Shown here: positions 36,201-44,136 of the stretch, piece by piece
Layout: each line of letters opens with the position of its first letter
How positions within the stretch are numbered: the first letter of the stretch is position 1
NCBI RefSeq assembly: GCF_041521385.1
Contig: NZ_CP168006.1
Location: forward strand, 2,958,132-3,022,131
DNA from: Alcaligenes faecalis
Lineage (GTDB): Bacteria > Pseudomonadota > Gammaproteobacteria > Burkholderiales > Burkholderiaceae_B
Length of the DNA stretch: 64,000 bases
Direction of reading: 5' to 3'
Notes under the pieces: model-generated
Database searches by the model: none
Told to the model about the DNA's origin: nothing
Seen by the model: only the letters and a program-made list of their open reading frames with translations
Position numbers and translations under genes: made by a program

Positions 36201-36312
36201 GTCCCAGCTTCACGAAGGAGTAAATGCCAGAGGCTGCCAGGGCAATAATCAGGAATAGCGTGATGGCCCGTTCGCGCACGGCCAGCGCAGAAAGATTGAA
36301 GCGGCCTGTCAT
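33241..36312 (-). CDS. RND (HAE-1) efflux permease
   Basis: A 1023-aa inner membrane pump with twelve membrane helices and two large periplasmic loops. The N-terminus FNLSALAVRERAITLFLIIA and the segment GLLVDDAIIAIEIMIVKMEEG in the helix-4 region, carrying the proton-relay Asp residues, place it in the TriC/VexF-like branch of RND proteins and not AcrB itself. It follows its membrane fusion protein with a 4-nt overlap. No outer membrane factor is encoded here, so it must borrow one. Likely substrates are hydrophobic drugs, detergents or biocides. Confidence 0.93.
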   Translation of the reverse strand: MTGRFNLSALAVRERAITLFLIIALAASGIYSFVKLGRAEDPAFTVKVLTVTAMWPGATAQEMQDLVAEPMEKRMQELRWFDRVETVTRPGTALMVVTLKDTMPPADVQSEFYQLRKKLQDQAPRLPKGVQGPFVNDEYSDVSFSLFALQAPGLPPRLLTREAEKVRSQLLQVPGVKKVNILGEQSERIFIDLDEAKLHNLQLNPQQILEALSKRSAMTASGAVSTDGPRIHLRLSAGLDDVEAIRNTYIYVQGHTLRLGDIATVSRGYEDPPSFEIHHNAEFAMLLDVVMQEGYNGLYLGKDLEKAREDIAAALPLGFSLETVTNQSVNIASAVGEFMFKFFAALSVVLLVCLISMGWRVGIVVAAAVPLTLAMVFVIMMMTGKVFDRVTLGALIISLGLLVDDAIIAIEIMIVKMEEGMDRLKAAAYAWNHTAAPMLSGTLVTIIGFLPVGFARSSAGEYAGNIFWILAAALLTSWLVAVAFTPYMGVKLLPAIPARPGGHQAIYDTPNYKRLRRMIAWSVHHKFLVAGIVVAAFVLAVVGMGFVKQQFFPTSDRPELLVEVQLPEGSSIQSTQAVTRKVESWLREQPETKLVTSYTGQGAPRFFLSYNPELPDPSFARLVVLTADYHDRDALLQRFRQVVADGLTPEARVRATQLVFGPSTKYPVEFLVRGPDLDTLRDISEQAMTIMRADKDMRQVNVDWGSRVPVLKLDVDPQRLQALGLNRQSLAEQIQLQLDGATVAEYREDLRNVLVVARSSAINRHDPTRLSGLTVMNDQGQNLPLEQVGKLEIMQEEPKLARRNRLPTMTVRGDIAPHVQPAEVANRVMKEFASLQASLPPGYLIEMSGITAEAKKSNDALLPVFPVMIALMLLVIVVQVRSLSNMIMVFLTAPLGLIGSVPALLIFQQPFGFTAILGLIGLAGILMRNTLILIEQIKTNRAEGASPYDAVIEATVQRARPVILTALAAVLAFIPLSFSVFWGSMALTLIGGTAIGTILTLLFLPSLYSIWNRIQDPRVSSLA

Positions 36313-37394
36313 GGCTTGGCCTCGCGTGGTTCTGGACGAACTGCCTGGCCTTCATGCAAAAGGTTCGCACCCAAGGCCACGATGGGCGTACCAGCCTCTG
36401 GGCCTTGGGACAGGTAAGCGTGTTCCTGGGCCAGTTTGGCAATCGTCACAGGTTGCCAGTGCACGGTTTCCTGATCATCAATGACCCACACGCCGGGGCC
36501 TTTGCCCGCATCGTAAATGGCGGTCAGCGGCACCTGATTCAAGGCGTCTGCATCCGGAGGAGTCAAATGCACGATGGCGCTGGAGCCCAGTCTTGCGGTG
36601 ACATTCTCGCCCTCGAAGGAAAAGCGGGCCTGATAGCTGCGAGTGGTGGGGTCAGACGATTGGGCCAATTCGCGCAGTTGGGCGGGCAGGCTTTCCTGGG
36701 AGTCAGTCAGCTCGATCGTGGCGCGGGTGCCAAGTGGAAGATCCCATTGTTCAGGCAAACTGACGATGACATCACGTGGGCCGTCCTGGGCCAGGCGCAG
36801 CACCGCTTGCCCCGGGCTGACAACCTGGCCGACATCAGCCAGTTGGGCGGTAATGATGCCACTGGCCTCTGCCTTCAGGGAACTGTATTGCTTGGCATTG
36901 CGGGCGATGTCAGCCTGTGCTTGTGCTGACTTCAAGTTCGCCTGGGCACTGCGGAATGCTTGCCTGCTTTGCTCGTGAGCCTGACGGGAGACACCGCCTT
37001 GATCCACCAGCAGGGACAGACGCTTGTAATCCGACTGGGCTTGTTCGGCCTGCGCCTGAGCCGCTTGCACAGCCGCCAGACGCGCGCGGTGATCCAGTTG
37101 CAGGTCTTTTGGGTCCAGTGTCATCAAGAGTTGGCCTTTCTTTACCCGCTCGCCGTTCTGGACCTGGCGCGTCTCAATCTTGCCGCCTACCCGAAATGCC
37201 AGCGGGCTCTCGATTCGCGCGCTGACCAAGCCCAGGAAACGTCGCTGCTGATCGGCCTTGGGCGCAACAACACTTTGAATCACCAACGGAGCCTGGGTGC
37301 GAGGGTCGGCTTCTTGTGTCGGCTGGCTGCAACCCATCAGTATCAGGGCAGCGGACAAACTCAAGACGGGGCGAAGAGAGCGGGAAAGAGCCAT
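36309..37394 (-). CDS. RND membrane fusion lipoprotein
   Basis: The 361-aa periplasmic adaptor has a signal peptide ending in the lipobox ILMGC, so it is a lipoprotein. Next comes the split biotinyl-lipoyl domain (RVGGKIETRQVQNGERVKKGQLLMTL), a coiled-coil hairpin of about 70 residues rich in Ala and Gln, and a beta barrel (SLPEQWDLPLGTRATIEL). It links the inner membrane pump to an outer membrane channel. It lies 54 bp after the tetR gene and overlaps the pump gene by 4 nt. Confidence 0.93.
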   Translation of the reverse strand: MALSRSLRPVLSLSAALILMGCSQPTQEADPRTQAPLVIQSVVAPKADQQRRFLGLVSARIESPLAFRVGGKIETRQVQNGERVKKGQLLMTLDPKDLQLDHRARLAAVQAAQAQAEQAQSDYKRLSLLVDQGGVSRQAHEQSRQAFRSAQANLKSAQAQADIARNAKQYSSLKAEASGIITAQLADVGQVVSPGQAVLRLAQDGPRDVIVSLPEQWDLPLGTRATIELTDSQESLPAQLRELAQSSDPTTRSYQARFSFEGENVTARLGSSAIVHLTPPDADALNQVPLTAIYDAGKGPGVWVIDDQETVHWQPVTIAKLAQEHAYLSQGPEAGTPIVALGANLLHEGQAVRPEPREAKP

Positions 37395-37448
37395 GCAGGA
37401 CTCCGGGTAAGTAAAGAGTTGGATAAACTGTAACTTTGGGTTTGATGT

Positions 37449-38060
37449 TCAGGGCATCAGGCTGCGCAAAATAAGCTGGGTGACCACCGTCAAGCCTTGA
37501 CGTGTTTTTTCCGGTGGGTGTATTTCCAGCAAGACGGGGTGCAGGCAGGCGGTCAAGGCAAACAAGATGCCGTGAACCACCTCGTCCAGAGGGGTGCGAC
37601 GCTCAAAGTCGCCGCTTTCACGACCTGCACGTACCAGTGCGGTAATCTGGGTCAGCAAATCCTCTCTGTGCTGGTCCACTGTTGCCCAGTTGTTTTGCAG
37701 CGCCTCGATCACCACTTCTTGCATGCGGCCTTCCCGCAAGAATAGCTCCAGGCTTAGATTGCAGGCAGTCTCAATGAAATGGCGCAGGCGTTCAATAGGG
37801 GGCAAATCGCCCTCAACAATTTGCTGCAATTGCACGTGCATGCCATTGAGCACGGAATGGCAAATTGCTTGGCCGATGGCCTGTTTGGAATCGAAAAAAC
37901 GATAGAGATAGGCGCTGGATACGCCTATGGATTTGGCCAGGCTGGCAACCGAGGTTTTGCGATACCCGTAGAGCCGGAAGTGCGTATTGGCTTGCTCAAT
38001 GATCTGCTCGCGGCGATGATGCTCGGTTGGACCACGTTGACCCAAGGTGCTGGCTGGCAT
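37449..38060 (-). CDS. TetR-family regulator of the efflux operon
   Basis: The 203-aa protein has the TetR helix-turn-helix at residues 17-60 (IIEQANTHFRLYGYRKTSVASL, SSAYLYRFFDSKQAI) and an all-alpha ligand domain with the C-terminal TetR_C block. It is the first gene of the same transcription unit as the pump, so it probably represses the whole operon including itself and is released by a pump substrate. I saw no clear palindrome in the 202 bp upstream except the dctA terminator. Confidence 0.88.
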   Translation of the reverse strand: MPASTLGQRGPTEHHRREQIIEQANTHFRLYGYRKTSVASLAKSIGVSSAYLYRFFDSKQAIGQAICHSVLNGMHVQLQQIVEGDLPPIERLRHFIETACNLSLELFLREGRMQEVVIEALQNNWATVDQHREDLLTQITALVRAGRESGDFERRTPLDEVVHGILFALTACLHPVLLEIHPPEKTRQGLTVVTQLILRSLMP

Positions 38061-38214
38061 AGACGTTGAATGTTGAAGTAACGATAACGCAATACATTAA
38101 CTTTCTTGGGTCTTGGGGGCAAGATAATTGAGTATTTGAGGCCAGGAACTGGCTGTTTGATGAGTAGAAGTTGGTACTTGGCGGAGCAACCAAGCCAGCC
38201 GTTCAAGCAAGAAA

Positions 38215-38240
38215 GGCCGGTTTTCAATTGAAAACCGGCC
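38215..38240. terminator. Terminator downstream of dctA
   Basis: GGCCGGTTTTC and GAAAACCGGCC pair over 11 bp around AATT, with purine-rich and T-rich flanks. It lies 23 bp beyond the dctA stop codon and separates dctA from the tetR promoter region. Confidence 0.85.
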
Positions 38241-38262
38241 TCTTTCTTTTTACGTGCCCAGA

Positions 38263-39654
38263 TCAGGCTGTAGCAGTAGCGCGTGGCTCGCTGGCCTCTT
38301 GTGCGGGAATCCCCACCTCACTATGTTGATGCAAGGTGACGCTGGTATCCAGCGGCGGCAACTCACCATTCATGGCGCTGTTGAGCTGATCGGCATCGAG
38401 TTCGCCTTCCCAGCGGGCAACCACAATGGTGGCAACGGCATTGCCCACCAGATTGGTCAGGGCACGGCATTCGGACATGAAGCGGTCAATACCCAGGATC
38501 AGGGTCATACCGGCAATCGGTACCGCCGGCACTACCGACAGCGTAGCGGCCAGCGTAATGAAGCCAGCGCCGGTCACACCGGCTGCCCCTTTGGAGCTGA
38601 GCATGGCAACCAGCAAGAGCAGAACCTGCTGCTGCAAGGTCAGTGAAATATCACAAGCCTGGGCGATGAACAGGGCTGCCATGGTCATGTAGATATTGGT
38701 GCCGTCCAGATTGAAGGAGTAGCCGGTAGGGACAACCAGTCCCACGACCGACTTGGCACACCCGGCACGTTCCATCTTCTGCATCAGGGTTGGCAAGGCT
38801 GCCTCGGACGAACTGGTGCCCAATACCAGGAGCAGCTCTTCACGGATGTAGCGAATCAGCTTGGTGATGGAAAAGCCGTTATAGCGGGCCACCGCCCCCA
38901 GAATGATCAGCACAAAGAGGACGGAGGTGACGTAGAAGGTAATCACCAGTAGGGCCAGGCTGGAAACGGATTCAATTCCGTACTTGCCAATGGTGAAGGA
39001 GATGGCCCCAAAGGCCCCGATAGGAGCGGCTTTCATCAGGATGGACACCAGTTTGAAAATAGGTGTCATCAAGGCTTGCAGCAGCTTCAGCACGGGTTTG
39101 CCGTGATCACCTACCGCTGCCAAGGCAATGCCAAACAGGATCGCCACAAACAACACTTGCAAGATGTCGCCGCCGGTAAAGGGGCTGATCAGGGTGGCCG
39201 GGATGATGTTCATTAAAAAGCCCGTCAACGTGCTGTCATGGGCTTGTTGCACGTATCCCTGAATGGAGCTGGGGTCCAGCGTGCTCGGATCAATATGCAT
39301 GCCACTGCCGGGCTGCACGATATTGCTGACCACCAAACCGACAATCAGGGCCAGTGTGGAGAAGGTCAGAAAATAAATCATGGCCTTGCCCACCACACGG
39401 CCCACTTTTTGCAGGTCTGTCATGGCGGCAATGCCGGTGGCTACCGTCAGGAAAATGACGGGCGCAATAATCATTTTGACCAGCTTGATGAAAGCATCGC
39501 CCAAAGGCTTCATGCTCTCGCCCAGCGAGGGGTAGAAATGGCCCAGCAAAATCCCGATAGTGATGGCGATGATGACCTGCACGTACAAAATCCGATACCA
39601 CTTGATTTTGATGATTTGCGGTACCGGACGGTCTCCTGTGCTTATATCCATCAT
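38263..39654 (-). CDS. dctA: C4-dicarboxylate/H+ symporter DctA
   Basis: A 463-aa DAACS-family carrier. The family signatures seen are [18 protein letters not shown] (serine-rich re-entrant loop), [19 protein letters not shown] and [18 protein letters not shown], and the N-terminal half has the usual membrane helices from [17 protein letters not shown] onwards. It imports succinate, fumarate and malate with cations. I chose the first of two ATGs (39654), about 9 nt after GGAG; the longer frame of 56 extra codons covers the leader. Expression is probably driven by the sigma-54 promoter upstream, activated by the divergent dctBD pair. Confidence 0.94.
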   Translation of the reverse strand: MMDISTGDRPVPQIIKIKWYRILYVQVIIAITIGILLGHFYPSLGESMKPLGDAFIKLVKMIIAPVIFLTVATGIAAMTDLQKVGRVVGKAMIYFLTFSTLALIVGLVVSNIVQPGSGMHIDPSTLDPSSIQGYVQQAHDSTLTGFLMNIIPATLISPFTGGDILQVLFVAILFGIALAAVGDHGKPVLKLLQALMTPIFKLVSILMKAAPIGAFGAISFTIGKYGIESVSSLALLVITFYVTSVLFVLIILGAVARYNGFSITKLIRYIREELLLVLGTSSSEAALPTLMQKMERAGCAKSVVGLVVPTGYSFNLDGTNIYMTMAALFIAQACDISLTLQQQVLLLLVAMLSSKGAAGVTGAGFITLAATLSVVPAVPIAGMTLILGIDRFMSECRALTNLVGNAVATIVVARWEGELDADQLNSAMNGELPPLDTSVTLHQHSEVGIPAQEASEPRATATA

Positions 39655-39741
39655 GATGTCGTCTCCGTGACTTGATGTAGCCGACCAGGCAGTCGGCGGG
39701 TGGCCTGCTTGGAGTTGTGTGTAGGCAGGCGGTTTACGCTC

Positions 39742-39761
39742 GCCGGAATCCTTGTTCCGGC
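39742..39761. promoter_or_regulatory. Hairpin near the 5' end of the dctA leader
   Basis: GCCGGAA and TTCCGGC pair around a 6-nt loop. With transcription starting near 39769 from the sigma-54 promoter, this would be a 5' stem-loop that may stabilise the roughly 115-nt leader. Confidence 0.5.
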
Positions 39762-39779
39762 CCATAAGCTCATGACTAA

Positions 39780-39795
39780 AGCAACATCCGTGCCA
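39780..39795 (-). promoter_or_regulatory. Sigma-54 promoter of dctA
   Basis: On the - strand TGGCAC-N5-TTGCT matches the -24/-12 consensus with correct GG and GC spacing. The predicted start is near 39769. It fits control by the sigma-54 activator encoded by dctD. Confidence 0.88.
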
Positions 39796-39866
39796 ATCTG
39801 TGTTCAATGAGGAAGTCAGCAAATAAGCGGCTTGCAGGCGAAAGACTTTCCCGTTAGTTGTTGATG

Positions 39867-39884
39867 TGTGCGAAAATCCGCACG
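39867..39884. promoter_or_regulatory. DctD-type upstream activator site 1
   Basis: GTGCG and CGCAC form an inverted repeat around AAAATC (TGTGCGAAAATCCGCACG), close to the known rhizobial DctD site TGTGCGGAAATCCGCACA. It is centred about 107 bp upstream of the predicted dctA start. Confidence 0.7.
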
Positions 39885-39898
39885 GTCATTATTTTTTT

Positions 39899-39915
39899 TG
39901 GCGAAATTTCGCACG
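39899..39915. promoter_or_regulatory. DctD-type upstream activator site 2
   Basis: TGGCGAAATTTCGCACG repeats the palindrome, with the left arm weaker (GGCGAAA against TTTCGCAC). Its centre is 32 bp, about three helical turns, from site 1. It ends 6 bp before the chosen dctB start codon. Confidence 0.6.
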
Positions 39916-39921
39916 GATTTC

Positions 39922-41778
39922 ATGAACTCCAATCCAGTTTCTTCGGACATGCGGCGGCGTTTCAGGCTGGAGTGGTTGCTGTTATTGAGCCTGGCTGTGG
40001 TGCTGGGGCTGTTTGCCTTCTGGCGTTCAGCCGATTTGGGGACGGCCCGCCTGCTGGCACAAAGCGAACAGCGGCTGGATTCCTTGATGCGTGGGAATGC
40101 AGGCTGGATCAGGACAATTCGTGACAAGTTCCGCACCTTGTCCTTTGCTTTGGCGCAGGACGAGGCTCTGCGCCAGTATTTGATGGGTAATCCTGCTTAT
40201 GGTGATGCCCAGGCGCTGAACCGCAAGTTTGAACAGCTAGCCGAAGATACGGGTGCCCCCGTTCTGTATTTGCTGGACATTCATTCGCAGACCTTGGTGT
40301 CCAGCAACTGGCAGGCGTCCGATAGCTTTGTGGGCAATCATTACGGCTTTCGACCTTACTTCACTAAAGCCCTGGAGCAGGGACACGCTGAATACTTTGC
40401 CTTGGGGACGTCCAGCGGCAAGGCAGGTTTGTATATCTCCCGCATGGTGCAGGGTCAGGACGGCAAGCCTGTGGGCGTGGTCGTGATCAAGCTGGAGTTT
40501 GATCTGCTGGAAAAAGAATGGGAAGGCTATGGAGATCGCATGTTTGTCAGCGATCCAAACGGGGTGATCTTGTTAAGCGGTGAACCGGGCTGGCGCCTGC
40601 ATAGTCTGGATCAAGCAGCACCCGAGCATTTGGCCAAGCTTCGGGCCAGCCAGCAGTTTGGTAATGAGCCGTTGAAGCCGGTGGGTTTGAGTATGTCGGA
40701 CTCTGGCGAACGGGCCTCTTTCTGGAAACTGGGGCAGGAGCGTTTCTTGCATGTGCAGCAGCCGGTCGTCGGCAGCGATTGGACTTTGCATGCGATGGCC
40801 CCTATGGATGCCGCCTTGCAGACGCAGGCGGTTCAATCTCGTTTGATGGTGATGGGGCTGCTATGCGCGGCGCTGGTTCTGGCGGCACTGGCGCTGCAAC
40901 GCAATCAACAGCGACGCGAAGCTCAGGCACGCCAGGAGTTACTCCGTGATGCCCTGGAAGAAGCGGTCGAGTCCCGCACGGCCCAGCTCCAGGTGGCGCG
41001 TCGTCGTCTGGAGCGGGAGATGCAGGCTTTGCAAGAAGCCCGCTCGCGTGCGCGCGATCTGCGTGAACAATTGGAGCAGGCCGAGAAGCTGTCCTTTCTG
41101 GGGCAGGTGACGGCCGGTGTCGCGCACGAGATCAACCAACCCGTGGCGGCGATTGAGGTCTACGCCGACAACACCTTGCGTTTGCTGGATCAGGGCCAGA
41201 CGGAAACAGCGCGTCAGAACCTGACCCGCATCCAGACGCTGACCCAGCGCATTGGCAGTATCACCTCCCAGTTGTGTCATTACGCCCGCAAGCCGCAAGA
41301 GCAGGAAGGCCCGGTACAGGTACGTTCGGCCGTGGACAGTGCCTGGCAACTGCTGGAGCATCGGGCACGGGCTCAAGGGGTGGATCTGGAGTTGGAAGGG
41401 GTGAACGAATCTGTGCGTGTCTGGGCGTTGCCGGTACGTCTGGAACAGGTTCTGGTGAATTTACTGCGTAATGCGCTTGATGCTCTGGAAGGGAGCCGTC
41501 AGGGGCGTATTCGTATTGAAGTCATGAATGAGCAGGAGCATGTGCGTATTGTGGTTTCCGACAACGGCCCCGGCCTGAGTCCGGACATCCGCCAACGCCT
41601 GTTTACGCCCTTTAGTTCCAGCCGTCGGCAAGGCCTGGGCTTGGGGCTGGTGATCGCGCACGATATTGTTGCGGCTCTGGGTGGCCGTTTGGAAGAGGGG
41701 CCTTCGCGCCTGGGGGGAGCCACATTTCATATCGTGCTGCGCAATGCCGATAGCAAGCTGGACCAGGGAGAGAGATAA
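39922..41778 (+). CDS. dctB: C4-dicarboxylate sensor histidine kinase DctB
   Basis: A kinase of 618 aa. The first helix (LEWLLLLSLAVVLGLFAF) and the second (LMVMGLLCAALVLAALAL) frame a periplasmic PAS-like sensor of about 270 residues (ISRMVQGQDGKPVGVVVIKLEF). A coiled coil follows, then the phospho-accepting His402 in GVAHEINQPVAAI and the ATPase domain (NLLRNALDAL, DNGPGLSPD, GLGLGLVIAHD). I rejected an in-frame GTG at 39868, which lies inside activator site 1. It works with DctD 2 bp downstream. Confidence 0.9.
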   Translation: MNSNPVSSDMRRRFRLEWLLLLSLAVVLGLFAFWRSADLGTARLLAQSEQRLDSLMRGNAGWIRTIRDKFRTLSFALAQDEALRQYLMGNPAYGDAQALNRKFEQLAEDTGAPVLYLLDIHSQTLVSSNWQASDSFVGNHYGFRPYFTKALEQGHAEYFALGTSSGKAGLYISRMVQGQDGKPVGVVVIKLEFDLLEKEWEGYGDRMFVSDPNGVILLSGEPGWRLHSLDQAAPEHLAKLRASQQFGNEPLKPVGLSMSDSGERASFWKLGQERFLHVQQPVVGSDWTLHAMAPMDAALQTQAVQSRLMVMGLLCAALVLAALALQRNQQRREAQARQELLRDALEEAVESRTAQLQVARRRLEREMQALQEARSRARDLREQLEQAEKLSFLGQVTAGVAHEINQPVAAIEVYADNTLRLLDQGQTETARQNLTRIQTLTQRIGSITSQLCHYARKPQEQEGPVQVRSAVDSAWQLLEHRARAQGVDLELEGVNESVRVWALPVRLEQVLVNLLRNALDALEGSRQGRIRIEVMNEQEHVRIVVSDNGPGLSPDIRQRLFTPFSSSRRQGLGLGLVIAHDIVAALGGRLEEGPSRLGGATFHIVLRNADSKLDQGER

Positions 41779-41780
41779 GA

Positions 41781-43121
41781 ATGGAAGTCGCATTTGTCGA
41801 TGATGATGCGGATCTGCGTGCTGCGGTCGTGCAAAGTCTGGAACTGGCGGGTCTGAAGGTGGTGGCCTGTGCCAGCGGGCAGGAGGCCCTGAGCCGCCTG
41901 CCCAAGGACTATCCCGGCGTGGTGGTAACGGATATTCGCATGCCGGGTATGGATGGATTGGCGCTGATGCAGGCTTTGCATGCACGCGATCCGGAGCAGC
42001 CCGTTGTGCTGATTACCGGCCACGGGGATATTGATATGGCCGTGCAAGCCATGCGCGATGGCGCCTTTGATTTTCTGACCAAGCCTTACCAGGCCGAACG
42101 CTTACTGACGGTGATACGCCATGCCGCCATGCAGCGCAGCCTGGTTCTGCAAAACCGTGCCTTGCGCGAAGAACTGGACGAGGACGGCCAAGGCCCGGCG
42201 CTATTGGGCAATTCAGAGGTCATGGTCAATTTGCGCAGCACCTTGCGGCATCTGGCTCAGTCCGATGTGGACGTGCTGGTGGAAGGGGAGACTGGCACAG
42301 GCAAGGAAGTGGTGGCCATGTTGCTGCACCGCTGGAGCGCCCGAGCCCAGCATCGTTTTGTGGCGCTGAACTGTGGCGCCTTGCCCGAAACCATTATTGA
42401 GAGCGAGCTGTTCGGTCATGAAGCCGGGGCTTTCACTGGTGCGCAGCGCAGACGCGTGGGCAGTGTTGAACATGCGCATCGAGGAACACTCTTTTTGGAT
42501 GAGATTGAAAGCATGCCCATGATTGCGCAGGTGCGCTTGCTGCGTGTGCTGGAAACCCGTTGCGTCACTCCTTTAGGTTCCAACGAAGAGCATCCGGTGG
42601 ATATTCGCGTGGTGGCCGCCAGCAAGGTGGATTTGTCCGATCCTGCCCAGCGTGCGAACTTTCGTGCAGATTTGTATTACCGGCTCAATGTAGTCACCTT
42701 GCGTCTGCCACCCCTACGGGAGCGCAAGGAGGACATCCCGATGCTGTTTGCCCACTTTGCAGCCTTGGCAGCCAAGAAATACGGCATGCCCCAGAAGATG
42801 CCCGATGCACGCAGTCTGGCCTATATGCAGTCGCATCACTGGCCGGGTAATGTGCGTGAGCTGGCCCATTTTGCGCAACGTGAAGTGCTGGGCGTGCAGC
42901 ATCCGGATATCAAGGGACTGGACGGCGAGGATTTGAGTTTGCCTGCCCGCATGGAGCAGTTCGAGTCACAGCAGATACGTCAGGCCTTGGCGCGCCATCG
43001 CGGTGACATCAAGGCGACTTTGCAGGATCTGCGTATTCCGCGCAAAACCTTTTACGACAAGCTGCAGCGACATGGCATTTTGCGTAGCGATTTTGTGCAA
43101 GAGGGCGGGCAGGGGGATTGA
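41781..43121 (+). CDS. dctD: Sigma-54-dependent response regulator DctD
   Basis: A 446-aa NtrC-type activator: a receiver with phospho-acceptor Asp51, an AAA+ domain with Walker A GETGTGKE at residues 169-176 and the sigma-54 contact loop GAFTGA at 216-221, then a Fis-type helix-turn-helix at the C-terminus (DIKATLQDLRIPRKTFYDKL). It should activate the sigma-54 promoter of the divergent dctA from the two upstream sites. Transcription ends near a bidirectional terminator shared with fabI. Confidence 0.93.
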   Translation: MEVAFVDDDADLRAAVVQSLELAGLKVVACASGQEALSRLPKDYPGVVVTDIRMPGMDGLALMQALHARDPEQPVVLITGHGDIDMAVQAMRDGAFDFLTKPYQAERLLTVIRHAAMQRSLVLQNRALREELDEDGQGPALLGNSEVMVNLRSTLRHLAQSDVDVLVEGETGTGKEVVAMLLHRWSARAQHRFVALNCGALPETIIESELFGHEAGAFTGAQRRRVGSVEHAHRGTLFLDEIESMPMIAQVRLLRVLETRCVTPLGSNEEHPVDIRVVAASKVDLSDPAQRANFRADLYYRLNVVTLRLPPLRERKEDIPMLFAHFAALAAKKYGMPQKMPDARSLAYMQSHHWPGNVRELAHFAQREVLGVQHPDIKGLDGEDLSLPARMEQFESQQIRQALARHRGDIKATLQDLRIPRKTFYDKLQRHGILRSDFVQEGGQGD

Positions 43122-43269
43122 ATCCTGCGCGCTTCAGAGGATTTTCCGCCTGTCTTGTCGGGTTTGGCGGTGTTTGGGTGGGCCTTGCTTGAGCTGACCC
43201 AGTTTGGGTTTTACTCTCAGCGACACACAGCAAGCTGCGTAGGGTTTGCAAAAGTACGTAAGCAATAAA

Positions 43270-43296
43270 AATAGCGGCCAAGGCCGCTATTTTTTA
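43270..43296. terminator. Bidirectional terminator between dctD and fabI
   Basis: AATAGCGGCC and GGCCGCTATT form a perfect 10-bp stem with an AA loop, flanked by A and T runs. Confidence 0.88.
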
Positions 43297-43317
43297 TTGC
43301 TATCAAGGCGTGAAGCC

Positions 43318-44103
43318 TTATTCCTGCATACCCGGAACGATGCAGTTAAAGCCGGCGTCAACGTGCGTGATCTCGCCCGTGATACCGCTGGCCAATTCGG
43401 ACATCAGGAAGGAGGCCACATTGCCCACTTCTTCGATAGTGACGTTGCGCTGCAAGGGAGCGTGCGTCTCAACGAATTTCAGGATAGTGGAGAAATCCTT
43501 GATGCCGCTGGCAGCCAGGGTTTTGATGGGACCGGCCGAGATGGCGTTGGCACGAATGCCGTACTCGCCCAGCGCCACAGCCAGGTAGCGCACGGAGGCT
43601 TCCAAGGCGGCTTTGGCCACGCCCATGGTGTTGTAGTTGGGGATGGCTTTTTCAGCGCCCAGGTAAGTCAGGGTCAGCACCGAGCTCTTGCGGCCTTTGA
43701 GCAAGGGCAGAGCAGCCTTGGCCAACGCGGGGAAGCTGTAGGCGGAAATATCGTGAGCAACACGGAACGATTCGCGCGACAGACCTTCCAGGAAGTTGCC
43801 TGCAATGGCTTCACGAGGCGCAAAGCCGATGGAGTGCACCAGACCGTCCAGACCATCCCAGCGTTCGCCCAGCGAGGCCATGGCTTGTTCGATCTGATCG
43901 TCTTCGGACACGTCACAGGGCAGGACGATATCCGTGCCGAGTTCTTGGGCAAAGCCTTCAACGCGTTCTTTAAAACGCTCGCCCACATAAGTCAGAGCAA
44001 TATCAGCACCTTGTTGGCGACATGCTTGCGCAATCCCGTAAGCAATGGAGCGATTCGAGAGGACGCCTGTAACCAGGATGCGTTTTCCTTGCAGGAAACC
44101 CAT
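43318..44103 (-). CDS. fabI: NADH-dependent enoyl-ACP reductase
   Basis: A 261-aa short-chain dehydrogenase that completes each cycle of fatty acid elongation. It has the N-terminal GKRILVTGVLSNRSIAYGIA, the nucleotide-binding start of FabI, and the catalytic residues in LTYLGAEKAIPNYNTMGVAK (Tyr-x6-Lys pattern). The helix and loop AISAGPIKTLAASGIKDF is also standard. FabI is the target of triclosan and isoniazid-like inhibitors. It lies 33 bp downstream of the mltD stop codon's reading direction start, so the two are separate units in close order. Confidence 0.95.
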   Translation of the reverse strand: MGFLQGKRILVTGVLSNRSIAYGIAQACRQQGADIALTYVGERFKERVEGFAQELGTDIVLPCDVSEDDQIEQAMASLGERWDGLDGLVHSIGFAPREAIAGNFLEGLSRESFRVAHDISAYSFPALAKAALPLLKGRKSSVLTLTYLGAEKAIPNYNTMGVAKAALEASVRYLAVALGEYGIRANAISAGPIKTLAASGIKDFSTILKFVETHAPLQRNVTIEEVGNVASFLMSELASGITGEITHVDAGFNCIVPGMQE

Positions 44104-44136
44104 GCTGAAAATCCTTTATGTAATTAGTGGGTGGAC

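Noticed and set aside
39868..39921. GTG start for DctB 54 bp upstream
   Set aside because: It falls within the DctD-type site and adds residues not expected before the first membrane helix.
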